From NCBI RefSeq assembly GCF_001422045.1, contig NZ_LMLW01000013.1, positions 1 to 64,000 of the forward strand: a stretch of 64,000 nucleotides of DNA, in the 5' to 3' direction. The position numbers and the translations under genes were made by a program. The notes under the pieces are model-generated. The model had not been told where the DNA came from and made no database searches. It saw only the letters and a program-made list of their open reading frames with translations. The stretch is from Sphingomonas sp. Leaf242 (GTDB taxonomy: Bacteria; Pseudomonadota; Alphaproteobacteria; Sphingomonadales; Sphingomonadaceae). This document shows positions 36,167 through 43,966 of the stretch, in pieces; position 1 is the stretch's first letter, and each line of letters starts with the position of its first letter.

Positions 36167-36467
36167 TTCACGCGAAGGCGCGGAGATGATTCACGCGAAG
36201 CATGTCCTGAGCTTCGTCGAAGGGGCGCGAAGGCGCAAAAAAAGAAGTGTTTTGCGCGCAGAGGCGCAGAGGACGCGGAGATAGTATCAAAGTCGATAAT
36301 CGTAGCTTCCGCACCAGCGGCAATCAGATGATGGTCTCGCGAATGCGAGACAGCAGCCCAGTTCGCAACCCTCCGCGCTCTCTGCGCCTCTGCGCGAACC
36401 AACCTTCTTTTATCTTGGCGGCTTAGCGCCACTTCGGTGAAGCTCAGGACATGCTTCGCGTGAATCA
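36164..36467. mobile_element. 304-bp inverted-repeat element (MITE-like) between the exonuclease gene and rpoN
   Basis: TGATTCACGCGAAG begins the element (36164-36177) and recurs at 36187-36200. Its inverse CTTCGCGTGAATCA ends it (36454-36467). A 36-base arm at 36188-36223 (CATGTCCTGAGCTTC in the middle) is matched by 36432-36466 with a few mismatches. Inside, a second pair, GCGCAGAGGCGCAGAGGACG and its inverse, is nested. The TGA of both flanking convergent genes (exonuclease and rpoN) lies in the terminal repeats. No transposase or real coding frame is inside; a minus-strand frame that runs through the element is not protein-like. Confidence 0.8.
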
Positions 36468-37961
36468 CCCGCCTTCTAGAGCCCGCGCACGCCGGCGTTG
36501 CACCGAACTCCCGATCCCGAGCGCCTCACGGTATTTCGCCACCGTCCGCCGCGCGATGTCGAAGCCCTTGGCGTTGAGCAACTCGACCAGCGTGTCATCC
36601 GACAGGATCTTTGCCCCCTCGGTATCTATCAGCGCCTTGATCGCCGATTTCACCGCCTGCGCCGACACCGCCTCGCCGCCGTCCGCTGACTGGATCGCGC
36701 TCGTGAAGAAGTATTTCAGCTCGTACAGCCCGCGCGCGCACGACACGTATTTGTTGCTCGTCACGCGGCTGACGGTCGATTCGTGCATCTCGATCGCGTC
36801 CGCCACCTGGCGCAGCGTCAGCGGGCGCAGGTGGGCGACGCCCTTCAGGAAAAACGCCTCCTGCTGCTTCACGATCTCGGTCGCGACCTTGATGATCGTT
36901 CGCTGGCGCTGGTCGAGCGCCTTCACCAGCCAGTTCGCGCTCGCGAGGCAATCCGACAGCCACGCCTTCGACGCCTTGTCCTGCTGCCCGCCCGACAATT
37001 CGGTGTAATAGCTGCGGTTGACCAGCACGCGCGGCAGCGTGGAGGCGTTAATCTCGATCGCCCAGCCGGCTTTCGTCCGCGCGACGAACAGGTCGGGCGT
37101 CACCGACTGCGCAGGCTCGCCGCCGTAGCGACAGCCGGGTTTCGGATCATAGCCGCGCAGTTCGCGGATCATGTCCGCCATGTCCTCGTCGTCGACGTCG
37201 CACATGCGTTTCAGCCGCGTGAGTTCGCCGCGCGCGAGCAGGTCGAGATTGTCGATCAGGCGCGCGATGCACGGATCGTAGCGATCGGCCTCGCGCGCCT
37301 GCAATGCGAGGCATTCGGCCAGATCGCGCGCGCCGACGCCGGTCGGATCGAACGTCTGGATCGTCGCCAGCACGCGCTCCACGCGCACCAATGGCACGCC
37401 GAGCCGGTTGGCGATGTCGAGCAGGGAGACGGTCAGGTATCCCGCCTCGTCGATCTGGTCGATCAGGTGCGCGGCGATGAACGCGTCCTCGTGGGGGATC
37501 GCCGGCCCGGCCTGCGCGAGCAGGTGATCCGCGAGGCTGAGGCTGGTATCGGCGAACGCATCGAGATCGGGGCCGTCATCGCCACCGACGCCGCCCGCGC
37601 TCGCGCCGGTCATCGAGAGCGCGCCGTCCATCCCGCTGCCGCCGTCGGCGACGCTGTCCTGCTGGTGGCTTTCGGTGGCGTAGTCGACGTCGAGCGTCGG
37701 TTCGTCACCCGCGCCGGTGCCCGTGACCAGTTCGTCGGCGGCGACGCGTTCGTCGCGGACTTCGGCGACGGGTTCGCGGTCGGGGGCGTCGCTATCCTCG
37801 GCGGCGCTGGCTTCGAGCAACGGGTTGCGCTCGACCTCCTCGGCGATGAACCCCTCGATCTCCAGGTTCGACAGCGCCAGCAGCTTGATCGCCTGCTGGA
37901 GCTGCGGAGTCATTACCAGCGACTGCGACTGGCGGATGTCCAGGCGAGGGGCGAGGCTCAT
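36465..37961 (-). CDS. rpoN: RNA polymerase sigma-54 factor
   Basis: This 498-residue protein has the N-terminal glutamine/leucine region LRQSQSLVMTPQLQQAIKLLALSN-type (about 8-35), a 100-residue acidic linker, the core-binding domain and the RpoN box ARRTVAKYRE at about 470-479, which reads the -24 promoter element. It needs an AAA+ activator to start transcription. It is the last gene of rnd-lptC-lptA-lptB-rpoN. The hpf and ptsN genes that often follow rpoN are absent here. Its TGA overlaps the terminal repeat of a 304-bp element. Confidence 0.97.
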   Translation of the reverse strand: MSLAPRLDIRQSQSLVMTPQLQQAIKLLALSNLEIEGFIAEEVERNPLLEASAAEDSDAPDREPVAEVRDERVAADELVTGTGAGDEPTLDVDYATESHQQDSVADGGSGMDGALSMTGASAGGVGGDDGPDLDAFADTSLSLADHLLAQAGPAIPHEDAFIAAHLIDQIDEAGYLTVSLLDIANRLGVPLVRVERVLATIQTFDPTGVGARDLAECLALQAREADRYDPCIARLIDNLDLLARGELTRLKRMCDVDDEDMADMIRELRGYDPKPGCRYGGEPAQSVTPDLFVARTKAGWAIEINASTLPRVLVNRSYYTELSGGQQDKASKAWLSDCLASANWLVKALDQRQRTIIKVATEIVKQQEAFFLKGVAHLRPLTLRQVADAIEMHESTVSRVTSNKYVSCARGLYELKYFFTSAIQSADGGEAVSAQAVKSAIKALIDTEGAKILSDDTLVELLNAKGFDIARRTVAKYREALGIGSSVQRRRARALEGG

Positions 37962-37971
37962 GACACCTCTT

Positions 37972-38041
37972 CCGTTCGTGCTGAGCGAAGTCGAAGCACC
38001 GGCTCGCGCGGCAGCCCTTCGACTTCGCTCAGGGCGAACGG
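37972..38041. repeat. family D palindrome, between lptB and rpoN
   Basis: CCGTTCGTGCTGAGCGAAGT... at one end is matched by ...ACTTCGCTCAGGGCGAACGG at the other, making a hairpin of about 70 bp with TGAGCGAAGTCGAAG arms. It lies in the 102-base gap inside the lptB-rpoN operon, so it could modulate rpoN expression. Confidence 0.85.
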
Positions 38042-38063
38042 AGAAAGGGGCGTGTCCATCGGC

Positions 38064-38846
38064 TTAAAGCGAGAAGCCTTCACCGAGATACAGCCGGCGC
38101 ACATTTGCGTCGGCGACCAGTTCCGCCGGCGAGCCTGAGAACAGCACCCGGCCGTCATAGATGATGTACGCGCGGTCGACGATCTCGAGCGTCTCGCGGA
38201 CGTTGTGGTCGGTGATCAGCACGCCGATGTCGCGGCGCTTCAGATCCTTCACCAGATCGCGGATGTCGGCGATCGAGATCGGATCGATCCCCGCGAACGG
38301 CTCGTCGAGCAGCATGATCGAGGGATCCGCCGCCAGCGCGCGGGCGATTTCCGCACGCCGCCGCTCGCCGCCCGATAGCGCCATCGCCGGCGCCGCGCGG
38401 AGCCGGGTCAGCCCGAACTCCTCCAGCAGCGTGTCGAGTTTCCGCTGGCGCGCCGCCTTGTCGGGCTCCGACAATTCCAGCACGGTGAGGATGTTCTTCT
38501 CGATCGTCAGCCCGCGGAAGATCGACGTTTCCTGCGGCAGATAGCCGAGGCCGAGGATCGCGCGCCGATACATCGGCAGCTTCGTGATGTCCTCGCCGTC
38601 GAGCATGATCCGGCCCGAATCGGGCTTCACCAGCCCCATCACCGAATAGAAGCACGTCGTCTTGCCCGCGCCGTTGGGCCCGAGCAGCCCGACGACCTCA
38701 CCGCGGCCGACCGATACAGACACGTCGGTCAGCACGACCCGCTTGTCATAGGATTTGGCGATCGAGACGACCTGCAAGCCGTTGCTGACGGGCGGCTCGG
38801 CGATCGGCTCTACGACCTCGATCGGGGGTAGCGTGGTGGCATCCAT
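38064..38846 (-). CDS. lptB: LPS export ABC transporter ATP-binding protein LptB
   Basis: This 260-residue ATPase powers extraction of lipopolysaccharide from the inner membrane. Walker A is GPNGAGKTTC (56-65), the ABC signature LSGGERRRAEIARAL follows, then LLDEPFAGIDP and the His-switch ITDHNVRETL. The N-terminal 20 residues are an unusual acidic/proline extension. It sits after lptA on the same strand, and the transmembrane partners LptF/LptG are not in the window. Confidence 0.96.
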   Translation of the reverse strand: MDATTLPPIEVVEPIAEPPVSNGLQVVSIAKSYDKRVVLTDVSVSVGRGEVVGLLGPNGAGKTTCFYSVMGLVKPDSGRIMLDGEDITKLPMYRRAILGLGYLPQETSIFRGLTIEKNILTVLELSEPDKAARQRKLDTLLEEFGLTRLRAAPAMALSGGERRRAEIARALAADPSIMLLDEPFAGIDPISIADIRDLVKDLKRRDIGVLITDHNVRETLEIVDRAYIIYDGRVLFSGSPAELVADANVRRLYLGEGFSL

Positions 38847-38957
38847 GGGATCAGGCCTCGCAAGAATAGATTGCCGAACGCTTTACGCAGTCGCGGGTTG
38901 GCAGGAAACATGCATGAGCGTGCCGCCGGAGGGAAGCCCCCGCGGCACGCCTGCGCG

Positions 38958-39515
38958 TCAGTTGCGCTTGGGAACCGAGAAGGTGCCGCTGACCCGGCCG
39001 GCCGACTGCGTCACGGTGCCGCCACCGTTGGTCGCACCGCTGCTGCCGCCCACCGAGGACCCGTCGATCACCGCGCGTCCGGTGTCGAGGTTCATCGTCA
39101 GCCGTCCGCCATTGACGACGTTGCCGCCCTGGTTGAGCGTCACGGCGCCCAGCATCGTGATCACGCGCTTGTTGAGATCATAGATCGCATACTGACTCTT
39201 GGCGGTCTGGTCGGGGCGCTTCACCGTCACGCCGCCCGACGCGTCGAGCCGCGACACTTGCGGGTTTCCGCCGATCACCTGGCCTGTATACGCCACCGTC
39301 ATCCGCGCGGAGTTCAGCGTCATTTCCGCCTGCTTGACCGCGACGTTGCCGGACAGCACGGCGCGGTTCGCCTTGTCCTGCAATTCGATATGGTCCGCGC
39401 TGAAATTGATCGGCGCATTCGAATCGTGCGGCTGCTGCGCGACCGCGGTCGTCGAAAGCAGCAGGAGGGAGAGTCCGAAACCGGCTGCTCCGAGCAAGGA
39501 TGATGTGGCGCGCAT
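38958..39515 (-). CDS. lptA: periplasmic LPS-bridge protein LptA
   Basis: This 185-residue protein has a signal peptide (about residues 1-26) and the OstA-like beta-jellyroll: INFSADHIELQDKANRAVLSGNVAVKQAEMTLNSARM and DASGGVTVKRPDQTAKSQYAIYD, which line the LPS-carrying groove. LptA monomers bridge LptC and LptD across the periplasm. It starts 5 bases after the lptC stop. It is longer by a C-terminal low-complexity tail (GSSVGGSSGATNGGG) than usual. Confidence 0.92.
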   Translation of the reverse strand: MRATSSLLGAAGFGLSLLLLSTTAVAQQPHDSNAPINFSADHIELQDKANRAVLSGNVAVKQAEMTLNSARMTVAYTGQVIGGNPQVSRLDASGGVTVKRPDQTAKSQYAIYDLNKRVITMLGAVTLNQGGNVVNGGRLTMNLDTGRAVIDGSSVGGSSGATNGGGTVTQSAGRVSGTFSVPKRN

Positions 39516-39520
39516 GGCGG

Positions 39521-40189
39521 CTATTTCGGCCCTCTGGGTACGATCCGCAAGCGGGCATTACCATCGAGCGTCACGGTGCGCTCTTCCAGGTTCGCGCGCA
39601 GCTTGTTCGCGCTGAACGTCCCCTGCTGGACGGTGCCGGTCGCAGCCCCCCCGCTTTCGAGCGTGCGTGCCTTCATGTCGATCGTCGCGTTGGTCGTCTT
39701 CAGGTCGTAGCCGCCGGCTGCGGTGGCGTTGAGCGGCCCGAACAGCTGCACCTTCTCGGTATCCATGTCGTAGCGGCCGGTGTTCGCCTTGATGTTGGCG
39801 GGGCCGTCGGTCAGCTGAATCTGTGCGGCGAGCTGATTGAGCTGGACGATCGGTTCGGCCGAACTCTTCTGGATCGCAGACTTGGCATCCAGCGTGAACG
39901 CCTGGCCCTTGGCATCCTCGCCGCGATATTGCGCCGATTGGATCTTCATCCGCTCCTGCGCGACGTCGACCTTGTTCTTGTCGAGCAGGAACGACACATC
40001 GCCCCCCGCGGTCAGCGGCGCCATGACCATCAAGGCCGCCAGCACGCCGATCGCGGTTGGCAGCGCGACGCGGGCGATCGCGACGAAGCGATCATGGCTG
40101 CCACCGGGCGCGGCCCAGTCCTGCCGCGCGCTACGCACGCGACGGGCGACGGGGGAGGGCGGCAGTCCCGTGGCGGAGGGCGCGTCCAT
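39521..40189 (-). CDS. lptC: LPS-transport protein LptC
   Basis: This 222-residue protein has one N-terminal transmembrane anchor (ALPTAIGVLAALMVMAPL) and a periplasmic OstA-like fold (about 85-215), where LPS passes from LptFG to LptA. Its sequence (NKVDVAQERMKIQSAQYRGEDAKGQAF) is typical of the alphaproteobacterial form. Its ATG shares one base with the rnd stop (TGATG type), so the pair is translationally coupled. Position between rnd and lptA supports the assignment. Confidence 0.9.
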   Translation of the reverse strand: MDAPSATGLPPSPVARRVRSARQDWAAPGGSHDRFVAIARVALPTAIGVLAALMVMAPLTAGGDVSFLLDKNKVDVAQERMKIQSAQYRGEDAKGQAFTLDAKSAIQKSSAEPIVQLNQLAAQIQLTDGPANIKANTGRYDMDTEKVQLFGPLNATAAGGYDLKTTNATIDMKARTLESGGAATGTVQQGTFSANKLRANLEERTVTLDGNARLRIVPRGPK

Positions 40190-40809
40190 CAAGCGTGCGC
40201 GAAAATGTCGATTTCGGGCCAGCCGGCGAGATCGAGCGCGGCTCGGGTCGGCAGGAAGTCGAAGCACGCCTGCGCGAGCTCCATCCGGCCTTCGCGAATC
40301 AGCCGCTTGTCGAGTTCGGTGCGCAATCGGTGCAGGAAGCGCACGTCGGACGCCGCGTAATCCTTCTGCGCCTCCGACAGTTCGGGGCTGCCCCAATCCG
40401 ACGATTGCTGCTGCTTCGAGATATCCTGGCCGAGCAGCTCGCGCACCAGTTCCTTCAGGCCGTGGCGATCGGTGTAGGTGCGTATCAGGCGCGAGGCGAT
40501 CTTGGTGCAATACACCGGTGCCGCGACGACGCCGAGATAATGCTGGACCGCGGCGATATCGAATCGCCCGAAATGATAGAGTTTCACCCGCGCCGGATCC
40601 GCCAGCAGCGCCTTCAGATTGGGCGCATCATAGCCAGCACCCGCGGCAAACCGGACGAGATGCTCGTCGGGCCCGCCATCGGAAAGCTGGACCAAGCACA
40701 ACCGGTCGCGAGGCGTGATCAGCCCCATCGTCTCGGTATCGACGGCGATCGCGGCACCGGCCGCGAACAGGTCGGCGGGAATATCGCCTTCGTGGAGATG
40801 AACTGTCAT
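40189..40809 (-). CDS. ribonuclease D-like 3'-5' exonuclease
   Basis: This 206-residue protein has the DEDDy exonuclease motifs: AIAVDTETMG (D24, E26), YHFGRFDIAAVQ (second Asp) and QKDYAASDVRFLHRL (Tyr and Asp). It lacks the C-terminal HRDC domains of E. coli RNase D (about 375 residues), so it is the short alphaproteobacterial form found at the head of the lptC operon. It probably processes RNA 3' ends, though DNA activity cannot be excluded. The ATG at 40809 was chosen from the start of the conserved region. Confidence 0.85.
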   Translation of the reverse strand: MTVHLHEGDIPADLFAAGAAIAVDTETMGLITPRDRLCLVQLSDGGPDEHLVRFAAGAGYDAPNLKALLADPARVKLYHFGRFDIAAVQHYLGVVAAPVYCTKIASRLIRTYTDRHGLKELVRELLGQDISKQQQSSDWGSPELSEAQKDYAASDVRFLHRLRTELDKRLIREGRMELAQACFDFLPTRAALDLAGWPEIDIFAHA

Positions 40810-41112
40810 GCCGTGGCCGTAGCGGTCCGCGACTGAACGCTCAATGGCCCAGTCACAGGCAGCGATGTCGAATCGGGCGATAACATGGCCTGCGTGCTCC
40901 GTGTGCGACGAGCCGTGGCTTACAAGCGACACTTGCGTCAGTATCGATCCAAATCGCGCACCTAAAGATCAGAATCTATTCGCGACGGCTTGTATTTTGC
41001 GCTACGGGTGTCCTCAAGGCGCAAAAGGTTTCGCGCTGGAAAACCTGCGTTCGTCGTCCGGCACAAGGGTTTTGAGAAATTTGCGGGCGAACCGGGAAGA
41101 CGAACAGAGCTT
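40810..41112 (+). other. 303-base gap: divergent promoters and long leader of the cold-shock gene
   Basis: The region contains no gene I can support. It should hold the promoter of rnd-lptC-lptA-lptB-rpoN on one side and of the cold-shock gene on the other. The leader of the cold-shock gene shows CGCAAAAGGTTTCGCGCTGGAAAACC near 41028-41053, which may form stems, as cold-shock leaders often do, but I found no diagnostic motif. Confidence 0.4.
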
Positions 41113-41979
41113 ATGGGTTTCGATAAAGGTGGCCGCGGGAACCGTGGCGGGCGTGGCCGCGACAAGCGCGACAGCTTCGGCGGCGGCGATAACGAGTTCG
41201 GCGGCGGCAGCAGCTTCGGCGGCGGTGGCGATCGGTTCGGCGGCGGCGGCGGCGGCAGCAGCTATGGCGGCGGTGGCTCGAGCTACGGTGGCGGCGGTGG
41301 CAGCAGCTACGGCGGCGGCAGCAGCTTCGGTGGCGGCAGCGGCGGCGGCGGCGGTGGTTACCGCGGCGGCGGTGGCGGCGGCTTCTCGGGCGGTGGCGGC
41401 GGCGGCGGTGGTCGCGGCATGCCTCCCCAAGTGGTCGGCGAAGGCACCGGCGTCGTAAAGTTCTTCAACGCGCAGAAGGGCTTCGGCTTCGTCGTTCGCG
41501 ATGACGGCGGCGAGGACGTGTTCGTCCACATCAGCGCTGTCGAGCAAGCCGGCATGGTCGCGCTCGCAGAGGGTCAGCCGCTCGGCTTCACGCTCGTCGA
41601 CCGCGGCGGCCGTATCTCGGCGACCGACCTGAAGATCGACGGCGAGCCGATGGCCGTCACCGATCGCGGCCCGCCGCGTGACCGTGATGCCGGCCCGGGC
41701 GCGCCCCGTGGTGGCGATCGCGACCGTGACGGTGGTGCAGGTGGCGCACAGCGTCAGCTCACCGGCGAGAAGGCGACCGGTACGGTCAAGTTCTTCAACG
41801 CGATGAAGGGCTTCGGCTTCATCCAGCGCGACGACGGACAGCCTGACGCATTCGTGCACATCTCGGCCGTCGAGCGCGCTGGCATGGCGACGCTCAACGA
41901 GGGCGACAAGCTCGAGTTCGAGCTCGAAGTCGATCGTCGCGGCAAGTACGCTGCGGTGAACCTGAGCGCAGGCGGCTGA
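41113..41979 (+). CDS. double cold-shock-domain protein with a glycine-rich N-terminus
   Basis: This 288-residue protein has a glycine-rich segment (about 1-102) built of GGG(G)SSYGGG-, SFGGG- and RGGRGRDKR-like units. It then has cold-shock domain 1 (about 111-176: VVKFFNAQKGFGFV and DVFVHIS) and domain 2 (about 220-285: TVKFFNAMKGFGFI and AFVHIS). Each domain has the two RNA-binding motifs (KGFGF and VFVHI). They are joined by an Arg/Asp/Gly-rich linker. Double-CSD proteins are usual in alphaproteobacteria, but a 100-residue Gly-rich extension is not. It probably binds RNA or single-stranded DNA and may form assemblies. The ATG is at 41113; the leader upstream is long. Confidence 0.9.
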   Translation: MGFDKGGRGNRGGRGRDKRDSFGGGDNEFGGGSSFGGGGDRFGGGGGGSSYGGGGSSYGGGGGSSYGGGSSFGGGSGGGGGGYRGGGGGGFSGGGGGGGGRGMPPQVVGEGTGVVKFFNAQKGFGFVVRDDGGEDVFVHISAVEQAGMVALAEGQPLGFTLVDRGGRISATDLKIDGEPMAVTDRGPPRDRDAGPGAPRGGDRDRDGGAGGAQRQLTGEKATGTVKFFNAMKGFGFIQRDDGQPDAFVHISAVERAGMATLNEGDKLEFELEVDRRGKYAAVNLSAGG

Positions 41980-42027
41980 TCCAGCTGACTGACTCAGAAC
42001 GCTGATCGTACCGTGTTCGGTAGGATA

Positions 42028-42834
42028 ATGATTGCGGCCGGTCTTGCTTTGGCGGGATCGGCCGTTCTCGTTTCATCATCTTTGGTGTCGTCCGCGGCGC
42101 CCGCGCAAACGCAGCGGCCGCCCGAAACCCGCGTGCCGGTGCTGTCGGCGACGATCGTCGCGCGCTACCCGCATGATCGCACCGCGTTCACGGAAGGGCT
42201 GCTCTGGCACGACGGCGCGCTATACGAGAGCACGGGGCAGGAGCGGCAATCCGACGTCCGTCGCGTGTCGCTCGCGGACGGTAAGATTCTCGCCAAGGCG
42301 CGAATCGACCCCGCGCAGTTCGGCGAAGGCCTTGCGCTGTGGAAGGACCAGCTCGTCAGCCTCACTTGGCACGACGGCATCGCGCATCGCTGGGACGTCC
42401 GCACACTGAAGCCCAAGGGGCAGAACCGCTACACCGGCGAAGGCTGGGGCCTGACCAGCGACGGCGTCTCGCTGCTCCAGTCCGACGGCAGCCCCGCCAT
42501 AATTTTCCGCGATCCGCTCACTCTGGCAGAACGCAAGCGCGTGGCAGTGACGATCGACGGCCGGCCGTTACGCGACATCAACGAACTCGAATATGTCCAC
42601 GGCGCGCTGCTCGCCAACGTCTGGCACACCGGCTTCCTGGTCCGCATCGATCCCAAGACCGGCAAGGTCGGCGCAGTGATCGACCTCCGCCCGCTAGTCG
42701 CAGAGGTGGCTGCGACCGACCGCGAGGCGGTGCTCAACGGGATCGCCTGGGACGCCAAGGCCGACCGGCTGTTCGTAACGGGCAAATACTGGCCGACGCT
42801 CTTCGAGATAAAGATCGCCGCAACGCCGCGTTAA
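42028..42834 (+). CDS. exported glutaminyl-peptide cyclotransferase
   Basis: This 268-residue protein has a signal peptide (residues about 1-32, ending APAQ) and the plant-type glutaminyl cyclase beta-propeller signatures: FTEGLLWHDGALYESTGQ, the WGLTSDGVSLLQSDGS block and LEYVHGALLANVW. The enzyme turns an N-terminal glutamine into pyroglutamate. Papaya-type enzymes of this class differ from the mammalian zinc form. The start is an ATG at 42028 with GGTAGGA close upstream; a GTG at 42013 in the same frame is also possible. Confidence 0.85.
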   Translation: MIAAGLALAGSAVLVSSSLVSSAAPAQTQRPPETRVPVLSATIVARYPHDRTAFTEGLLWHDGALYESTGQERQSDVRRVSLADGKILAKARIDPAQFGEGLALWKDQLVSLTWHDGIAHRWDVRTLKPKGQNRYTGEGWGLTSDGVSLLQSDGSPAIIFRDPLTLAERKRVAVTIDGRPLRDINELEYVHGALLANVWHTGFLVRIDPKTGKVGAVIDLRPLVAEVAATDREAVLNGIAWDAKADRLFVTGKYWPTLFEIKIAATPR

Positions 42835-42858
42835 GCCGGGACTGCGCCTTCTACAGTT

Positions 42859-42911
42859 GTTCTCCCGCGAAGGCGGGAGCCCAGACTGGACTCCCGCCTT
42901 CGCGGGAGAAC
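42859..42911. repeat. palindrome pair (TTCTCCCGCGAAGGCGGGAG)
   Basis: TTCTCCCGCGAAGGCGGGAG and CTCCCGCCTTCGCGGGAGAA lie 15 bases apart as a near-perfect inverted repeat, each arm being itself a hairpin. It is a short version of the family C pair. Confidence 0.85.
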
Positions 42912-42965
42912 ATGGAGGGCACCGACCGCCTCCTGAACGCCGTCTCCACCGCTGTTATCTGAACG

Positions 42966-43052
42966 CCGTCATCCTGACGAAAGTCAGGATCCAGAGCCAC
43001 GAAAGCTATCCTTCTTTTACCCTGGATCCTGACTTTCGTCAGGATGACGACG
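42966..43052. repeat. family C variant pair (GTCATCCTGACGAAAGTCAGG)
   Basis: GTCATCCTGACGAAAGTCAG at 42968 is matched by its inverse CTGACTTTCGTCAGGATGAC at the far end, with about 40 bases between. Each arm forms its own hairpin with a GAAA-type loop. It lies 50 bases before the minus-strand VirJ-like gene's stop. Confidence 0.85.
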
Positions 43053-43106
43053 GCGTAATCAGGCGCGTCTCTCTGGAGAGGGTCGCTACGTAGATGGTGA
43101 GTTCCG

Positions 43107-43871
43107 CTAGAACCCCCGTCCAGCCGCCGGCGCGACCGCACGGATCGCCGCCAGCACATGCCGCAGCAACCCATCCGCATCGTGATGGATATTATGCCCC
43201 CCCGGCATCCCGACCTTCCGCGCGTTCGTGGTCGTCAGCAGCGGACACAGGCTGTCCGTCTCCTCCAGCCCGTAGATGCACGTCACCGGCGCCCAGGTCA
43301 GCCGATTGCCGGTCGTCGCCCCCATGCTGTCGGGGGTACCGTGATCGTAAAGCAGGCTGGACGGATCGGCGCGATAGAACACCGTGTCCCCCGGCAGGAT
43401 CAGCACGATCGCAGCAACGCGCGGACGCAGGTCCTTCGGCAGGTTCGCCAGCCCGGTCTGGACGATGTCGGCGCCGTAAGACTGCCCCATCACCACGACC
43501 CGCTTCGCCCCCGTCCGCGCCAGCGCCGTCCGCACACCGTCCGCGATGATCGCATCGAGCTCCTGCCGCGTTCGATGATGCGTAAACAAGGCCGGCGTCG
43601 TGATCCCGACCACCGGGATGCCGTGCTCGGTCAGCCCGCGCGAGGTCGACGCGCCGAGCAGGAACCGCAGCCCCATATCACCCGAGAAGTTCACGACTGC
43701 GATCGGCGGCGCGCCCGACGCCCGCACACCGATCGCCGGATACACATGCACCGGGTCGCGGTCGAAATAGCCGGCAAGGTAGACGAACAGCACGACGATC
43801 GCGGAGATGATCCCGAACACCCACGCGCCGCGACGGACCCGTCGTCTGGTCTTCATGCGCGTAACGTCCAT
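43107..43871 (-). CDS. AcvB/VirJ-family serine hydrolase-like protein
   Basis: This 254-residue protein has one N-terminal membrane span or signal (GAWVFGIISAIVVLFVYLAGYF) and an alpha/beta-hydrolase fold: AVVNFSGDMGLR with the nucleophile-elbow-like segment VVVMGQSYGADIVQT (GxSxG variant, Ser in GQSYG), and a late His in GGHNIHHD. These fit AcvB/VirJ proteins, first described in Agrobacterium, where they act on the envelope. The ATG at 43871 was chosen for its GGGAG 5 bases upstream; the ATGs at 43892 and 43856 are possible. Confidence 0.75.
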   Translation of the reverse strand: MDVTRMKTRRRVRRGAWVFGIISAIVVLFVYLAGYFDRDPVHVYPAIGVRASGAPPIAVVNFSGDMGLRFLLGASTSRGLTEHGIPVVGITTPALFTHHRTRQELDAIIADGVRTALARTGAKRVVVMGQSYGADIVQTGLANLPKDLRPRVAAIVLILPGDTVFYRADPSSLLYDHGTPDSMGATTGNRLTWAPVTCIYGLEETDSLCPLLTTTNARKVGMPGGHNIHHDADGLLRHVLAAIRAVAPAAGRGF

Positions 43872-43966
43872 GCGGATCTCCCAAATACTCATGGCGAGGC
43901 CAGACCGCGGCGATAGCGCCGAAATTCGATCCGGCAACCACGTGATGCCGTTTCGGGATCAGCCGA

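Noticed and set aside
36004..36468. Minus-strand open frame (MIHAKHVLSF...) across the 304-bp element
   Set aside because: It runs through the inverted repeats and then antisense to the exonuclease gene. It shows no protein-like conservation.
41113..41420. CRISPR-like regular spacing of short repeats
   Set aside because: The repetition is only glycine codons; there is no constant repeat with unique spacers and no cas gene in the window.
41014..41859. Ala/Thr-rich minus-strand open frame opposite the glycine-rich protein
   Set aside because: It is the mirror of the GGC/GGT codon repeat and not a protein.
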